A DNA stretch of 64,000 bases from Spirodela intermedia. Lineage: Eukaryota > Streptophyta > Magnoliopsida > Alismatales > Araceae. Below are positions 48,200 to 60,110 of this stretch, piece by piece (positions within the stretch are counted from its first letter, which is position 1; each line of letters opens with the position of its first letter). A program made the position numbers and the translations under genes. The stretch covers positions 2,941,037-3,005,036 of the forward strand of contig LR746274.1 of assembly GCA_902729315.2 (NCBI GenBank). The letters are read 5' to 3'. Under the pieces are notes generated by a model. It was not told where the DNA came from. It made no database searches and was given only the letters and a program-made list of their open reading frames with translations.

Positions 48200-51100
48200 G
48201 GAAAGTAACTTATTCTTATTCTCCATCGGGACCGAAAGGGGAATAATGTTTGATCTTTTCTTCCTTTCGGACTATCAAATTTTTTTCTTTAAGTTGACAC
48301 TGCCTGCAGCGTCTGGGGTCCAGCGCCATTTGCTTGTAAGAGTTGACGCACATTATGATATTTTCCCTAACCGTCAAATCTCGTTTTATGTGAACATATT
48401 GCATGCCATACTTGTGCAAATATTTTGTTCAATTTATTATTTTTTGTATCAATCTATTTATGATAAATTTCACGGCAGAACTTTTATCCTTTGTTTTGAA
48501 TATCTTATCGAATGACCTAGAGTTTAGCCTTAAAAGGAATATGATGTTTTATATCTCATGCTTCCACCTAAGCTATCATTGTCATTATGGGGATACTTGT
48601 TCTTTCTTGATTTATTTACCCTCTATTTTTCACCAAAATATTTTCACATCCGTTCATTTAAGTAACTTTCAGACGTGTTGAAACTAAAATGAGATTATGC
48701 ATAATTAATATGGCCATCTTTGTTCAGCTAATAGACTTTTTTAGATTCTACTTGAACCTTGTGGAAGAGATATATTATGCTTATTTTCTAGCAGAGTGTA
48801 TTACACTTTTTTTGCCTAAGGTATGACTTTTGATAGACAATTGATGCTGTTGTGTTCCGAAATTTTAGTTAATATGAAAATTTGAAAAGTTTACCATAGT
48901 TGAATATCAGATGTATTGTAGTTGAACTCTTGAAACTTTACTGTAGTTGAGATCATTGTTGGTCTATCGAATGTCATAATCTTATGTTGTTCCCATATTT
49001 CTTTGCTTCTCCATCTCTCAATAAAGTTCCTTAAAACTGATTATAATCATTTGATTCTTAGTAAGTGGAGATCCTTGATCTTTGTCATGAGAGATATTTT
49101 AATCCTGCACGACACTTGCATTACCAAATACCTCATTTGCCATCCTATTCCTATTGGCACTAGTCTTGAAATTTTATCATAGCAGGATTTATGTGTCATG
49201 TTCCTATGTAGGCGTCAATTTTCTTATTCTCCTCATCTATTTTGAAACATGTCAACTAATTATTTCTCATGTTTTTATTACTTTTTTAGTTAATTTATCT
49301 AATGATCAATTAAAAAATGTCATTTAATTAGAGATCTTGTTCACAAAAGTGTTAGCAACCCTTTTTGAAAGTGTCATTAAAACATCAACCCTAATGATTT
49401 TTGTGAAAAAATACTTTCTGTAATCATCATCCATCCTACTATTGCGAGCGAGAGTATGTAATTAATAAAACTAAAATGGCTCCATGAAAGATACACATCA
49501 TTGCTCATTTTTATAGAGTCTGAGGAAAAGTATCATATTAATTATTAAAAAATCTATCTATTTGTTGCTCACATGATATTTATAAGGATTACTAGTGACA
49601 TTATAATGGTAAAATAAATGCTTATGAGTAAAATGAATGTAGGAAGGTTTTCCCTTTTAACTATTATAGAAGAGGTGAAGGTAAGTTGTCTTCCTTATAT
49701 CTATTAGCCTTTTGTGATTATTCATTAGTATATTGTTTGTATGATGGGTTCTGTAATTGTTATAATTATGAAGTTGACGAAATACATAGAAAGGTAAAAT
49801 AATAATTTTATAATACTAAAATTATAATGAGAGCCTATAAAAATGTTGAAAAAATATTTTTATAACCCTTAAAAATGTCCTATGTAATTTAAAGACTTAT
49901 TCTAAAACTTAGCATGACTATTTTTAAGAAGGGAGTAATCTCATGACTCCACTTAGTGAGGTGAATTTTAGACTTACATATAGAAAGAACTTTGAATCAT
50001 TATATATTATTCCTACATCAATAATATTACGTCCTAATTCATGAGATAATTCTTTATTGCTTTGGACTTGCAAGTTTTCTCTATTCATTTGTTTGTATGA
50101 AGTAAGTTGACTCACTTAGTACAAAAAATGGCCTAGTTAGTATTATGCAAGTCTATTTGTCATACATAAAGAAAGCTTAAATCTTTAGTGATTAATAAAG
50201 TGAGTTAACTCATCTACTAGGAAAAGATGCAAATCAATTATGAGAAGTTATCACTCAACACTATGAGTTGACGCACCTAGCAATAATCTCTCAAGTTTGA
50301 GAATATTACATATAAATTTAAATTGATAATATTATAATATATTTTTTGAATATTGACAAGACCTTTGTCTGCATTGTGAAGGTTCTTATCTAACATTTAG
50401 AGGTGTCTTTAAATCCTAAGGATACATTTTTTTATTTTTTACTTGTAGAAAATGTGTCAAATAATGAGTCAACTCATATGGAAAGAAGTTAGTGGGTAGG
50501 GAAACACTATAAGATAAAATAGAAACAGGAAAATCTATTTTGGTACTTGCAAATAGTAGTTGGGGTGATTGTTTATTATTTTTTTTATCATTAAAGACTC
50601 AAAAATCATGGGAAAAATATCCGTTTGTGATGATTTACCTCCCCAACATCCCAAATGAATCACCACTCTAGGAAATCAATTTGTACATTTTCTCTTAATC
50701 ATTCAAGCAACTCATCTTAAAAAAGGCTTATGCACCCTCAGGACAACTAATTCACATGAATACATAGATGTGTAAATTAACACAATTTGAAGTTATACTC
50801 CAAATATTATTGTACTTTAGTTTTAGAAACTCATACCAACTTAATGTTATTCTATAAGAGATTGGTTATGCACTAATACAACTGTCCTTCTTGAGCTATA
50901 AATCTAGAATAAGTCTTTTTGAACAAAATACAAGATTTTGTAGAACTGTGAAAGATATGTGAAACCTTTGTGTTTAGTAAATGTACTAGCTAGAGTTAGT
51001 GAAAGTTATAGGGAACTAAAATTCAGCTAGATGTACAAAAAAAGTGCAATTCACTCTCCCACTTGGTTCCTCTTACATCTTCCTCAAAACTAATAGTTTA

Positions 51101-53330
51101 CTACATGTAAAGAAAAAACTCTATGCATCCCTTGATTGGTTTAATGAGATGAAAAAGATACATTTTTTATCATACTTATATTGGTTTCATGCAACTCATA
51201 AATCTTTGTAGAGGCACTTAGCTTCACTTGTACTGTTGTTACCATATGGACAATCTATTAGTATCATGTTTCACAGAATAAGCAAAATTACAGCAAAAAA
51301 TTGAACTACTTAAATGTTTTACTAGTATATAGCCTTAAGGTAGTTTCTAAGAAGAAAATGATGAATGTTTGAAGGAATCATAGTTTTTTCAATTGAGTAA
51401 TAAGAAATCTTATGAAAGTTAATTTGAGGTTCAAACTTACAAAAAATCTCATTTTTGTAGATGGTGCAAAATATTAATGTCATGTCATCAATCATGTATA
51501 GCTCAAGACTGGTATAGAATGGCTTTCTAATATTAATGCACAATGAAATTCATTAGATCTTTAATACTTTTGGTTTCATTCTAACAAGACTCATGTATAA
51601 TCATGAGCATCCTCTCATGTGAAATAACTTAGGAATTTAATTGATTAAATTTTTTCTTGTAGATAAGTCATACATCCATATTATAAATACTATCTAGATT
51701 TACAAATTACCAATCAAAAGTATTGAAGTAAAAATATTTACATTAATAATAGAGACAACTAATTTATTTGGTTTTTTTAGACTATTCTATCTACTTTCCT
51801 TATCACCTTGTTATTATCAACGTTGCTAATAAAAATTTTATTGACGTTGTGTCACATTCACTTAATGCACACAAAATGTCGAGTTGATTCTTTATAGAAA
51901 TTAAAAGGGATAAAGACTTCTAGTGAAGGAAATAGAAACACTAGAGAGATAAATAGTTGCAGTAATAGCTATTGTACAAAAAAATATTTTCATGACCAGT
52001 AGCAAATAAAGTATTTCCATGGGGACAAAAAAAGTGACAAGTATACACTCTTCCTACAGATAAAGGTTATAATGGATACAATAAGCATTGTAAAGATAAA
52101 TTCTTGAGACTCTAAACACAATAAGAACTGCTTACTAATCTCATTATATGACATAATAATTAGGAATCAGCATAAGTTATATAATTCATCCAGCCAACCA
52201 ATGTAAAGTTGTGTAGTGTTAGATGTTAAAGACAATAAGCTTTTTTATATATCTTATGGAAGAATGTGTTTCTCCCAAATTCTACATGAATTTCATATAT
52301 GAAAGAGAGATAGTTTGAACATTTTGTAATTCATTTCATCTTATTAACCCCAAAAAGTCAGCTAAATTCATCATTAATTTAATTCAGTTAGGAATTGAGT
52401 AACTATCTTTTTTTTAATACGACTGATGTTTCTCTTCACGGTGGAGTAATCCATAATAGGTAAATATAAAAGAAGATAATAGTGTGTTAAGGCCTCCCTT
52501 TATGTTTAATTGACTAAGGAAGAGTGAGATAACTCCAAATGGGGAATTTTTTGGCGTCTACTATTTTTTCATTACTTAAAACTAATGTGGAAGATGTACA
52601 TATATTTAAGAAGTTTAAGGTTTATGACATTTAAAATAAGCTTATCTTGTTCAACAATGTTATTGTAAATTTTTCTTGAATCGTCGTTTGTATTCATATA
52701 TTTATTTTTTTCCCTTATTAGTTATCAACATTATGAAAATTCAACCTTCGACACTATTCAATGAAGAAAGGTAACAAGTGGTTCCTTAGAATGAGCTATA
52801 TCTGATGTTGATGTCGACTTGTATTGAGCAATTATGCATTACATGTGTTGGCGAAAAGGTTGGGAAACACTAGGATATGAAGGCAAAATTCAGATTATAG
52901 TTGTAGTGTGGAGTCCCTATTGATGTCGTTGTCAGCGTGGACTTGAAAATAAGGAAGAACCCTAGTATCCCTGTCATGTTTCTTCAATAATCACAATATT
53001 GGTGGGGAGAGAGAATGCGTGTGTGTGTGTGAGTGAGAGACAGAGAGTTTAAAAAGATTGCCAGTGTTTGTCGCCGGATCTTTAATAATTTCGGGAAAAT
53101 GAAACCAAATAACAACGAGTTAAAGACCAAACGGACGGCCACCCACCCCGTCGTTGTTATATAGTGGCCTGTTTTGCTATTCTATCATGTAGAAAAAGTT
53201 CATGCCCCTGGGCTAGGCTGCGATGGCCGTGGCAAATGTTGACGGTTTACTTGACTGTTTGGCGCATATGCAAGGAATCAGCTTGCGATCAGCGCCCACA
53301 GATAACACCTGCAGACGGCGGAATAACCTT
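48200..53330. other. 5 kb AT-rich spacer, no gene seen
   Basis: No family-like frame on either strand. At 50105-50476 a 12-bp near-palindrome of the type TGAGTTAACTCA recurs four times. The rest is AT-rich and probably consists of decayed transposable elements, but I recognise no domain. A short GT run lies near 53018-53030. Confidence 0.45.
50105..50476. repeat. Four dispersed copies of a TGAGTTAACTCA-type palindrome
   Basis: AGTTGACTCACT at 50105-50116, TGAGTTAACTCA at 50201-50212, TGAGTTGACGCA at 50264-50275 and TGAGTCAACTCA at 50465-50476. Reiterated GAGTCGACTC-like motifs occur in LTRs of some plant copia elements, so this may be an LTR remnant. Confidence 0.4.
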
Positions 53331-53359
53331 GAGAGAGAGGGAGAAAGAGAGAGAGCGAG

Positions 53360-53443
<84 letters not shown>
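53331..53443 (+). repeat. 113-bp (GA)n microsatellite
   Basis: The longest simple repeat in the window, with a few GAGGGAGAAA and GAGCGAGAGC interruptions at the left and a pure run of more than 80 bp on the right. It lies about 260 bp beyond the stop codon of the minus-strand NCED gene. Confidence 0.97.
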
Positions 53444-53446
<3 letters not shown>

Positions 53447-53706
53447 AAAAATCAGCTGGCTGAGCTAGGGGGAAATTAATCACATATCTGACATAACCAA
53501 AGAACAAAGAAGGAAAGAATAACGAATCCGGTTGAACCTCTCCCCAAGGAAGCCGTAAATATGGCCCCTGGAAAGATCTGAATATGACCCCTTTTGTCTG
53601 CCCCCAAAATACGGGCGTTAGTAAGAAAGCCTCCTCTGAAGACCTCGTCGAAGCATCCGACAGGTGAATCTCATCCAGGGAATACCATTCGGGTGAAAGG
53701 TCTCTC

Positions 53707-55602
53707 TCACGCCTGCGAGTCCAGGTCGCAGGAGCTGATGAAGGTCCCATGGAAGCCGTACGGAACCCTGGAAGGTAGCTTGATGGAGGCCTCCAACAGC
53801 ATGTCCGTGGCGTTGACGATGAGCAGCTTCGACTCCCCCGTCTCCTCGTCGTGCATGAAAGTGAGGATGTACCCGTCGTCTTCTCTAGCAGGCTTTGAGG
53901 AGCTCTCTATGCGCGGCACGAAGCAGGGCTCGCTGCCGTAGCGACCTTCGCCGTAGATGAACTTGCGCACTTCCCCGGACTCGAGGTCAACCTTGGCAAA
54001 CCCGGAGACCTTGGGCCACGGCTCGGCGATGGAAAGGTAGGCGTATTTCGTCTTCCTTCCCAGCTTGTTTCTGTTGACCATCCCGGCTTCTAGGTTCATC
54101 TTCTTCTCCGACGGCGGAATGATGGGGCGTCGCGTGGATTTGCCGGATGCCGGGTCGAGTCTGATCTCCGTGAGGACGCTGCTCAGGCTCTCAGCACTCT
54201 CGTTGAACACCGAGTCCGGGGGAGTCATGCAGGAGCCGATGACGACGATCTCGCCGGTGGTTGGCTCCTCCCAAGCGTTCCACACGTGGAAGCAGAAGCA
54301 CTCAGGAACCTCAACCCATTTCAGTTCGGACGCATCTGTGGCGTACTTGGGGAGGACGCCGAAGCGGGAGGTCTTGTTCTTGTCGAAGACAACTGGGGAG
54401 CCTCCGCGGAGCATCTCCTGCATTTTGAAGACGATCTGCTGATCGGGAATCACGACAAAGTTCTCGGTAATGGCGAAGTCGTGGATCATCGTCGGCTGAT
54501 CCAGGGGTATCTCCAAATCTGTGGACATCTGGCCGTCGGAAGAGAGCCAGAAGTAACGGAGATAGGGTCTTCGGAGGACGTCGTAGCTGAGTGCAAAAAG
54601 CTCCCGGGAGACAGGGTCGACCTTGGGGTGGGCGATCATGGGGTACTTGAGCTGGCCCCCAAAGTCGTACCTGCCGACGGTTTCGAGGTCTCCGGAAGCT
54701 TTCACTTGGATGTGGTAGGGGAGATCGTCTTCCGACATGGCCAAAAGGCGGTTGTTGAAGTAGACAAGGCCAGCGTTGGCAACGCCCATTCCGCGGCTGT
54801 GGTCGATGAGCCCGAAGAGGCCGCGGGTGTAAAAGAGGAGAAGGCGGGCAATGCCCGAGTGCCCGTGGAGCTCCCCAATGGCCTTGGGGAAGACCGGCCT
54901 CCCGATGGCGCGCTCCTGCATAAGGCGTTCGGTCTCTGTGAACCGGCAGGCGTAGCTGGCGTTGCCATTGCGCATGGTGACGGCATGTACCATGCCGTCG
55001 CCGTCGAAGAGGTGATGCCCCGCAACAGGTTCGAAGAGCGGGTTTGCGCCGTTCCGGACGTAGACTCCACTGATGAAAGGGGGAATGCGCCCTTCCACTG
55101 GGAGGTTGTGGCGGACGGGCAGCTCACATACGGGGGCGAAGTTGCCAGATATCTGGACTGCAGGGTCCGTGGTCTTTGGGAGGGCATGCTGCGCCTCCAG
55201 CATGCCGCGTATGAAGACATCCTCGCAGGTGTCCAGAGCGGCGGACGCGACCTGCTGAGCGAGGTTCCACTTGGGACTCGCTTGCCGGCGCTGGCGAGCA
55301 AAGGCAGCCTTTGGACTCTTGCAGGGGGAATCGGTGGTTGCGGGTTTCAAAGGAAGGGTGATCGGCTGGTAGGGAGAAGGAGAGGGGCTCCCCGGCGGAA
55401 CGAAGGCTGGAGTGTTCACCGTCCCGGAAACACAGCGGATAGAGGTGGAAATTTTTGATGGCCTCCTTCGCAGATTTAAGGTTGGCTGCGAGCAACTCGG
55501 TCGATCAAGCGGAGTATCGAGGTTGTAGCGGAGATCGTGCAATTCGATCCTGCAGTTGGTTTTGGCTCCTAAATTCGTGAATCCTGCAGCAACAGCGGCC
55601 AT
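53707..55602 (-). CDS. NCED: 9-cis-epoxycarotenoid dioxygenase (NCED), ABA biosynthesis
   Basis: A single intact exon of 631 aa; NCEDs are typically intronless and about 600 aa. The enzyme cleaves 9-cis-violaxanthin or 9-cis-neoxanthin to xanthoxin in plastids, the committed step of abscisic acid synthesis. Residues 1-100 resemble a transit peptide. The amphipathic membrane-binding helix follows ([20 protein letters not shown], about 113-132). The four iron-binding histidines are present: His325 ([11 protein letters not shown]), His374 (MIHDFAI), His439 ([10 protein letters not shown]) and His618 (YGFHGTFIS). The spacings of 49, 65 and 179 nearly equal those of maize VP14. Other family marks are [10 protein letters not shown] and GSEPCFVP. 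The 5' flank has a TATA box and a G-box/ABRE. Which NCED paralogue it is cannot be said. Confidence 0.95.
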   Translation of the reverse strand: MAAVAAGFTNLGAKTNCRIELHDLRYNLDTPLDRPSCSQPTLNLRRRPSKISTSIRCVSGTVNTPAFVPPGSPSPSPYQPITLPLKPATTDSPCKSPKAAFARQRRQASPKWNLAQQVASAALDTCEDVFIRGMLEAQHALPKTTDPAVQISGNFAPVCELPVRHNLPVEGRIPPFISGVYVRNGANPLFEPVAGHHLFDGDGMVHAVTMRNGNASYACRFTETERLMQERAIGRPVFPKAIGELHGHSGIARLLLFYTRGLFGLIDHSRGMGVANAGLVYFNNRLLAMSEDDLPYHIQVKASGDLETVGRYDFGGQLKYPMIAHPKVDPVSRELFALSYDVLRRPYLRYFWLSSDGQMSTDLEIPLDQPTMIHDFAITENFVVIPDQQIVFKMQEMLRGGSPVVFDKNKTSRFGVLPKYATDASELKWVEVPECFCFHVWNAWEEPTTGEIVVIGSCMTPPDSVFNESAESLSSVLTEIRLDPASGKSTRRPIIPPSEKKMNLEAGMVNRNKLGRKTKYAYLSIAEPWPKVSGFAKVDLESGEVRKFIYGEGRYGSEPCFVPRIESSSKPAREDDGYILTFMHDEETGESKLLIVNATDMLLEASIKLPSRVPYGFHGTFISSCDLDSQA

Positions 55603-55754
55603 GGCAGCTCAAGTAGGGAGAAACGATCTCTCCGTTAAGGTATGGGAGGAGGGAAGCTGAGAGGCTGAGGCTGAGGCTGAGGTTGGCAGGAAGGCTGGAG
55701 AGAGCTGATCTGGGGCGTGGTTGATGATGTCGTTCGAAGCGTGGCGGTTGGGTG

Positions 55755-55762
55755 TATTTATA
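55755..55762 (-). promoter_or_regulatory. TATA box of NCED
   Basis: TATAAATA on the minus strand, about 150 bp upstream of the NCED start codon. It would place the transcript start near 55725 and give a 5' UTR of roughly 120 nt. Confidence 0.6.
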
Positions 55763-55872
55763 AGAAGTGGGAGAGATGTCCCAGAGTCTCGGATGCTGTG
55801 GGGTTGTGCAAGATCTCCTAACTTTGATTTTGTATAGACGAAAAATCTCACCAGGAAGCCGCCGGGAAAAGC

Positions 55873-55885
55873 CCACGTGGTTGAC
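55873..55885. promoter_or_regulatory. G-box/ABRE beside a W-box core, NCED promoter
   Basis: The palindrome CCACGTGG at 55873-55880 is a G-box with an ACGT core as in ABA-responsive elements. A TTGAC W-box core starts at 55881 directly beside it. They lie about 110 bp upstream of the NCED TATA box. bZIP and WRKY control is inferred. Confidence 0.55.
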
Positions 55886-56544
55886 CGTGCGGGGGAAAGA
55901 TCGGATTGACTGGATTATTTACGTTGTTTCTCATTCGAAGTTTTCTTGGACCCCAACCAAGAAAAAAACTGAACGGCAGAAATTCCGAGTCATACTTGCG
56001 TGGGTGACGGGCTCGCCGGCGGTGGCTGCAATTCCGGTCGCCCAATCGTCACGAAGAAGCTTCCCTGTGTAAGTCCTCTCCGGGAGGGGTCGAACTATTC
56101 GGTTACGAAATCTTCCATTGCGGATATCGTTTTCCCATAACGTGTCCTCCTGCGGGAGGCGGGAGAAGCAGGAAAAACGCTCTCCGAGACACCGATTATG
56201 ATATTTGTTTAGAGCGCGTTTTAGTTAAATACTCGCCACGCATTCCGTATGATCCTTAAGTTATGATATCCAAGAGGGAGGCTATCCATATCCTAGGCCC
56301 GCCGACCGGCCTCATTGCCGTATGTCTCTTCGTCTGCCAAGCAGGGGGGCGACGGAAGCCCTTTTCTAATTGATGGGCATTGAATAGTTTGCAGAGGATC
56401 GTCCCCGGTCCGCCTGTTTCTTCAGGAAGTAATCTGTGCTCCCCGCATTGTTTTCATAATGTTCTTCCGACAATCTCCTGTTTTCTTTTTTCCGCCTTCG
56501 GTGCGCCGCCACTTCATCCCGCGGGACGTACTCCTCTTCCCCCT

Positions 56545-56545
56545 C

Positions 56546-56572
<27 letters not shown>
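56545..56572. repeat. (CT)14 microsatellite
   Basis: A CT run on the plus strand about 940 bp upstream of the NCED start. Confidence 0.93.
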
Positions 56573-56576
<4 letters not shown>

Positions 56577-57574
56577 CACTGTTTTATATGTTGGTGAAAA
56601 CCAATGGCGACTCAGGCGACCTCCAGCCTGGGCTCTCCCCAGCGAGGAGTGGCGTATGGCGAGTGGAGCATACACGCGTCAGTCTCTCAGCGCAACACCA
56701 TAAGCGGATTATCTTTCCCCTTGTCATCAGCGGATCAAATTCTAAATTTTGCCTTGTTGTTATAATAATACCGACACCACTGCCGTGATCCACGGGTTCC
56801 AGGGTCTTTAAGATTAGACAAGTGTCGGCTTTGCCTCTGGCAACAGAGGAGGGAGGGAGATTCTTCCTATACCTCTTCTTTTTAACCCTTTCTTGTTCTC
56901 CGGGCCCCATCCGGTCTATCGCGAGCTCCAAGTGGCAGGCAAGGTTCTCCAATCGACTTCTAACAGCTGTATAAGTCCTTGTCAACGATACTTTATCATG
57001 GGAAGTGGGCCATAATTTACAGCTTACTATCTAATTGTCGTCACGGATGACCCCGGAACGAATGAGACATGGGAACAACGCTGACTTTTTAGATCTAAGG
57101 AAGATCACCTTTGAGCAACTCGGATTTGACCCCCGGCAACCGCCGTTTCGAGCAAACCGAGCCCTTGCTGGCCCATGTGGACTCGCTAAGTCGGATCAGT
57201 GAGGCCGTCCTCCTACTTGGCCTTGCATCAAGCTGGTAAGAGTCAGCCCTCGAGCTTAAAAGACACAGAGTTTGCCCTCCAGTCTGTCCAGTAGGCCATC
57301 CTTTTAGCTTCCAAGTGTACAGACGACAATTTCGCCATGATCTGCTCACACATTTTGCTCAGATACTATCCAAGTGTTGAGCAACCTGATCTTTACAGGT
57401 AGGTCGGGTGTAAGGAGCCGGTCCCTACCGATTCGTTGGATGAATGAAGGTTTGAGAGTATTGACTGCGGGGAAGGGACGAGTAGCATCAGTAGCCAGTA
57501 GGGTCTGAAGGAAAATCCAACTCCGTAGGTATGCTTCGTGAGAGGCATCTCTCCGTTCTCCATCCACTATCTGC

Positions 57575-57602
57575 CCTCTCTCTCTCTCTCTCTCTCTCTC
57601 TC
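57575..57602. repeat. (CT)14 microsatellite
   Basis: A perfect CT run. It generates the Arg/Glu repeats of the minus-strand frames that cross it. Confidence 0.93.
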
Positions 57603-58707
57603 GTTTTGATTGGGTTTCCGGCTTCAGCACATAGGAAGGTAATGTACAATACTGTTGGTTCATAGAACAAGCTGGGCCACAATTGGTTTGGTGGGCCTCG
57701 GTCTGACGGCAACGGCGAGAAATTTGACTGCCCCCAGGCGGCGAAGGTGGTGATGGACTTGCTGACGGTTGTTCGCTCCCCCGTGGACCGGGGGAAAGTT
57801 CTTCTCGTTGACTGATTCCCTCGCGGTTTGCGCATTGAATCGACACGTCTATGGCTAGAAGGGTAACGGTATCTTGGAACAGTGAAAGATTCCAAGTGGA
57901 TGGCGGCGGAATTTTGGTCAAGCGGGAACGACCGGTGAAGGTTGACGGGATGATGCATCCTAAGAGTCTCCAGATCAACGACACCCTTTCATGCGGTGCT
58001 CACTGTGGTAGGCGGGTTTCACTTCGAGAACTTTTTCTTTTCCTGCCATACATTAGACTGCACCCTGAACGCTTGTCCTTGGCTGAACGTTTAAAGATAG
58101 AATGGGCGTCAGATGTGAGGAGATTGGCTGTGATCTCATTTCGGTCCTCCCCTGCGCTGTTACCATCTCTGATATTGCCTTAGAGACGTGGATAGATAGG
58201 GATATACAAAGGCGGACATCATGACTACCATGGGGGTTAAGCTCTTGATCACATTGTTTTTCCATTCTTACATGGTCATAGGATTGACTTCCCTCCCCCA
58301 AACGGCTCGGTAAGCTACACCTTGACCGTGACCGAAGGTTGACCGCTTGTCTCTCTCAAATTTGTTTGAGCGTGAACCCTAAATTAACCGAGTCCATGGT
58401 CCTTCAAGTTTTCTCATTCGTCAAAACTGTAAGGTAGGGGCTGCGGTCCAAGCCGTCATCATCGGTTGACCGCAATCTTTGTTGACATCCGGCTACATTT
58501 CTTGCCTCGGACGTGACCATGTCAAGTGTATGGTGAAACTGACACGAGTGACGTGTTCGAACGGGGAATAGTCGTATTACCTTGCTCCCTTCAGAAAGCT
58601 ACAGAATCGGGCTAGAACGAGATCTTTTTCTTGTCTGATAAGCTGGTTCAGGTTGCTCATTAAAAACCATGAGCACTAGGTTGCGTCCCCCACCCCTTCT
58701 CCTTATT

Positions 58708-58781
58708 TCTCTTTCTCTCTCTCTCTCCCTCTCCCTCTCTCCCTGTCTGTCTCTCTCTCTCTCACACACACGCACACACAC
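58708..58781. repeat. Compound CT-rich and (CA)n repeat
   Basis: An imperfect CT tract to about 58763, followed by a CA run with one CG interruption to 58781. Confidence 0.9.
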
Positions 58782-59559
58782 TGTATTTACGTTCTAGAAG
58801 TGAAATGGTCGATGTTTGCGTCCGTTAGTTGTACTCACCTGTTGAAGACGTGCCGCTGCCTTGAAGCAAACTAGAGAAAATGAAATAAATGATGTTGACA
58901 ACTATTACCGACAACTATGTTAACAAATCCACTTTGGAATGGAAACGATAACAAATAAGACAAACCCGAGCTATCCATTTAGATGAATAAGTCTATCACT
59001 CAAAAACCATCAACATTTACAACAAAGGAAATCATAAAGACTGATGACATCGAAGTAGATTCATATCCAGTTTATAGCTGCCTTGGGATATCTTAGTGAC
59101 AAAGGATGAACCATGACTTTCAAACCAATTTTTTTTACTGAAAATAACATACAAAATTGTTACAAACCATGACTTTATCCATTTGAATTATCTGCAACTG
59201 CATTGGACAAGAATAATATGACCTTATACTCCTTTGAACATTATATCTCATACAAATAATTTCTTTAATACTAGTGATAAGGTTTTTGTCAGCAATCTTT
59301 TGAGAAGATGAAGAACTAAGCTCAATCTCCTGAAACTTTTAACATTTGGTCTACTGTTTGTATTTTACATTTGAGTACCTCTTCCTTTGATTTTGTTTGG
59401 AAGTGATAAGATAAACTTATATCATAATAATGTAATCACACTTATACACCATCAAGGAAGAAGCCTATGCACAACATTGGGTAAATCTATAACTCTCATC
59501 TCTTATTTTGTCACATAGCCTTAAGATGATTTCATGTCTACAAGGTTAGATGCCGTAGT

Positions 59560-60110
59560 GACAAATCAATGTGGCATTTATGATAGATTGACAAAGTAGA
59601 ATAGATAGATGATTGATGGGACATGTGGAGGAGGTTTTATGAATAAGGACAAATGTGAAGCTTATCAATTGTATAAGATGCTTAGTGAGAATTTCACTGA
59701 TCATGCATCATTTGCTATAGGGGAGACTAAGAAGAAAATAATCTATGAACTATGAGAGTACAATAATTCAAAGTTTAGATCAGAGATAGATAAAATCCAA
59801 TAGCAATTAGAAAAGGTGAATATAGTTCAAGAAAAACTTGAACAACTTTTAGTTAATAATACATGTAACCCCTCACCCTATTCCTTAGCACAAAGTTATA
59901 CACCCCACCCTCATTATTCGACATTATCCTCATCAACTCTCACTACACTACCTCATTATATGCCTCACCCTCATTATTCAACATTAGCTCTTCTCCAACC
60001 ATCTTCAACATCATCACAACTTACCCTCCTTTATGCAACATATTCTAACTATGGTAATCCATCCAATTATGAGTCAGATTATTCTCATATAGAACGTTAA
60101 CTTTTCTATA
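59560..60110 (+). pseudogene. Decayed Ty3/gypsy gag fragment
   Basis: Read through a few stop codons, 59560-59800 gives a gag-like segment of plant gypsy (Athila/Tat-type) elements: the order IYDRLT, then MIDGTCGGGFMNKDKCEAYQ, matches the usual FYNGL ... VDAxxGGxxMxKxxEEAYxL pattern. An intact 94-codon frame follows (59816-60100), rich in Ser, Thr, Pro, His and Tyr, with PHPHYSTL repeated, as in the variable region of such gag proteins. The element is interrupted and non-functional. Confidence 0.6.

Larger units (their letters stand above)
55890..59540. other. Intergenic spacer with simple repeats, no gene recognised
   Basis: The left part is NCED upstream sequence. Open frames at 57346-57984 (minus) and 57851-58183 (plus) are mid-sized but resemble no family; the minus frame runs through a CT repeat. 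Four TTGAC cores lie between 58322 and 58486. From 58.8 kb the sequence becomes AT-rich. Confidence 0.45.

Noticed and set aside
53164-53468. Frames with long Arg-Glu repeats
   Set aside because: Produced by the (GA)n microsatellite in the downstream NCED flank.
54286-55458. 390-codon open frame on the plus strand antisense to NCED
   Set aside because: It lies entirely opposite the intact NCED frame; GC-rich third positions leave the opposite strand free of stops. It has no recognisable domain.
57346-57984. 212-codon minus-strand frame
   Set aside because: It passes through a CT microsatellite (Arg/Glu repeat), resembles no family, and overlaps another open frame of similar quality.
57851-58183. 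110-codon plus-strand frame
   Set aside because: No domain or homologue recognised, no clear splice partners; left as unannotated spacer.
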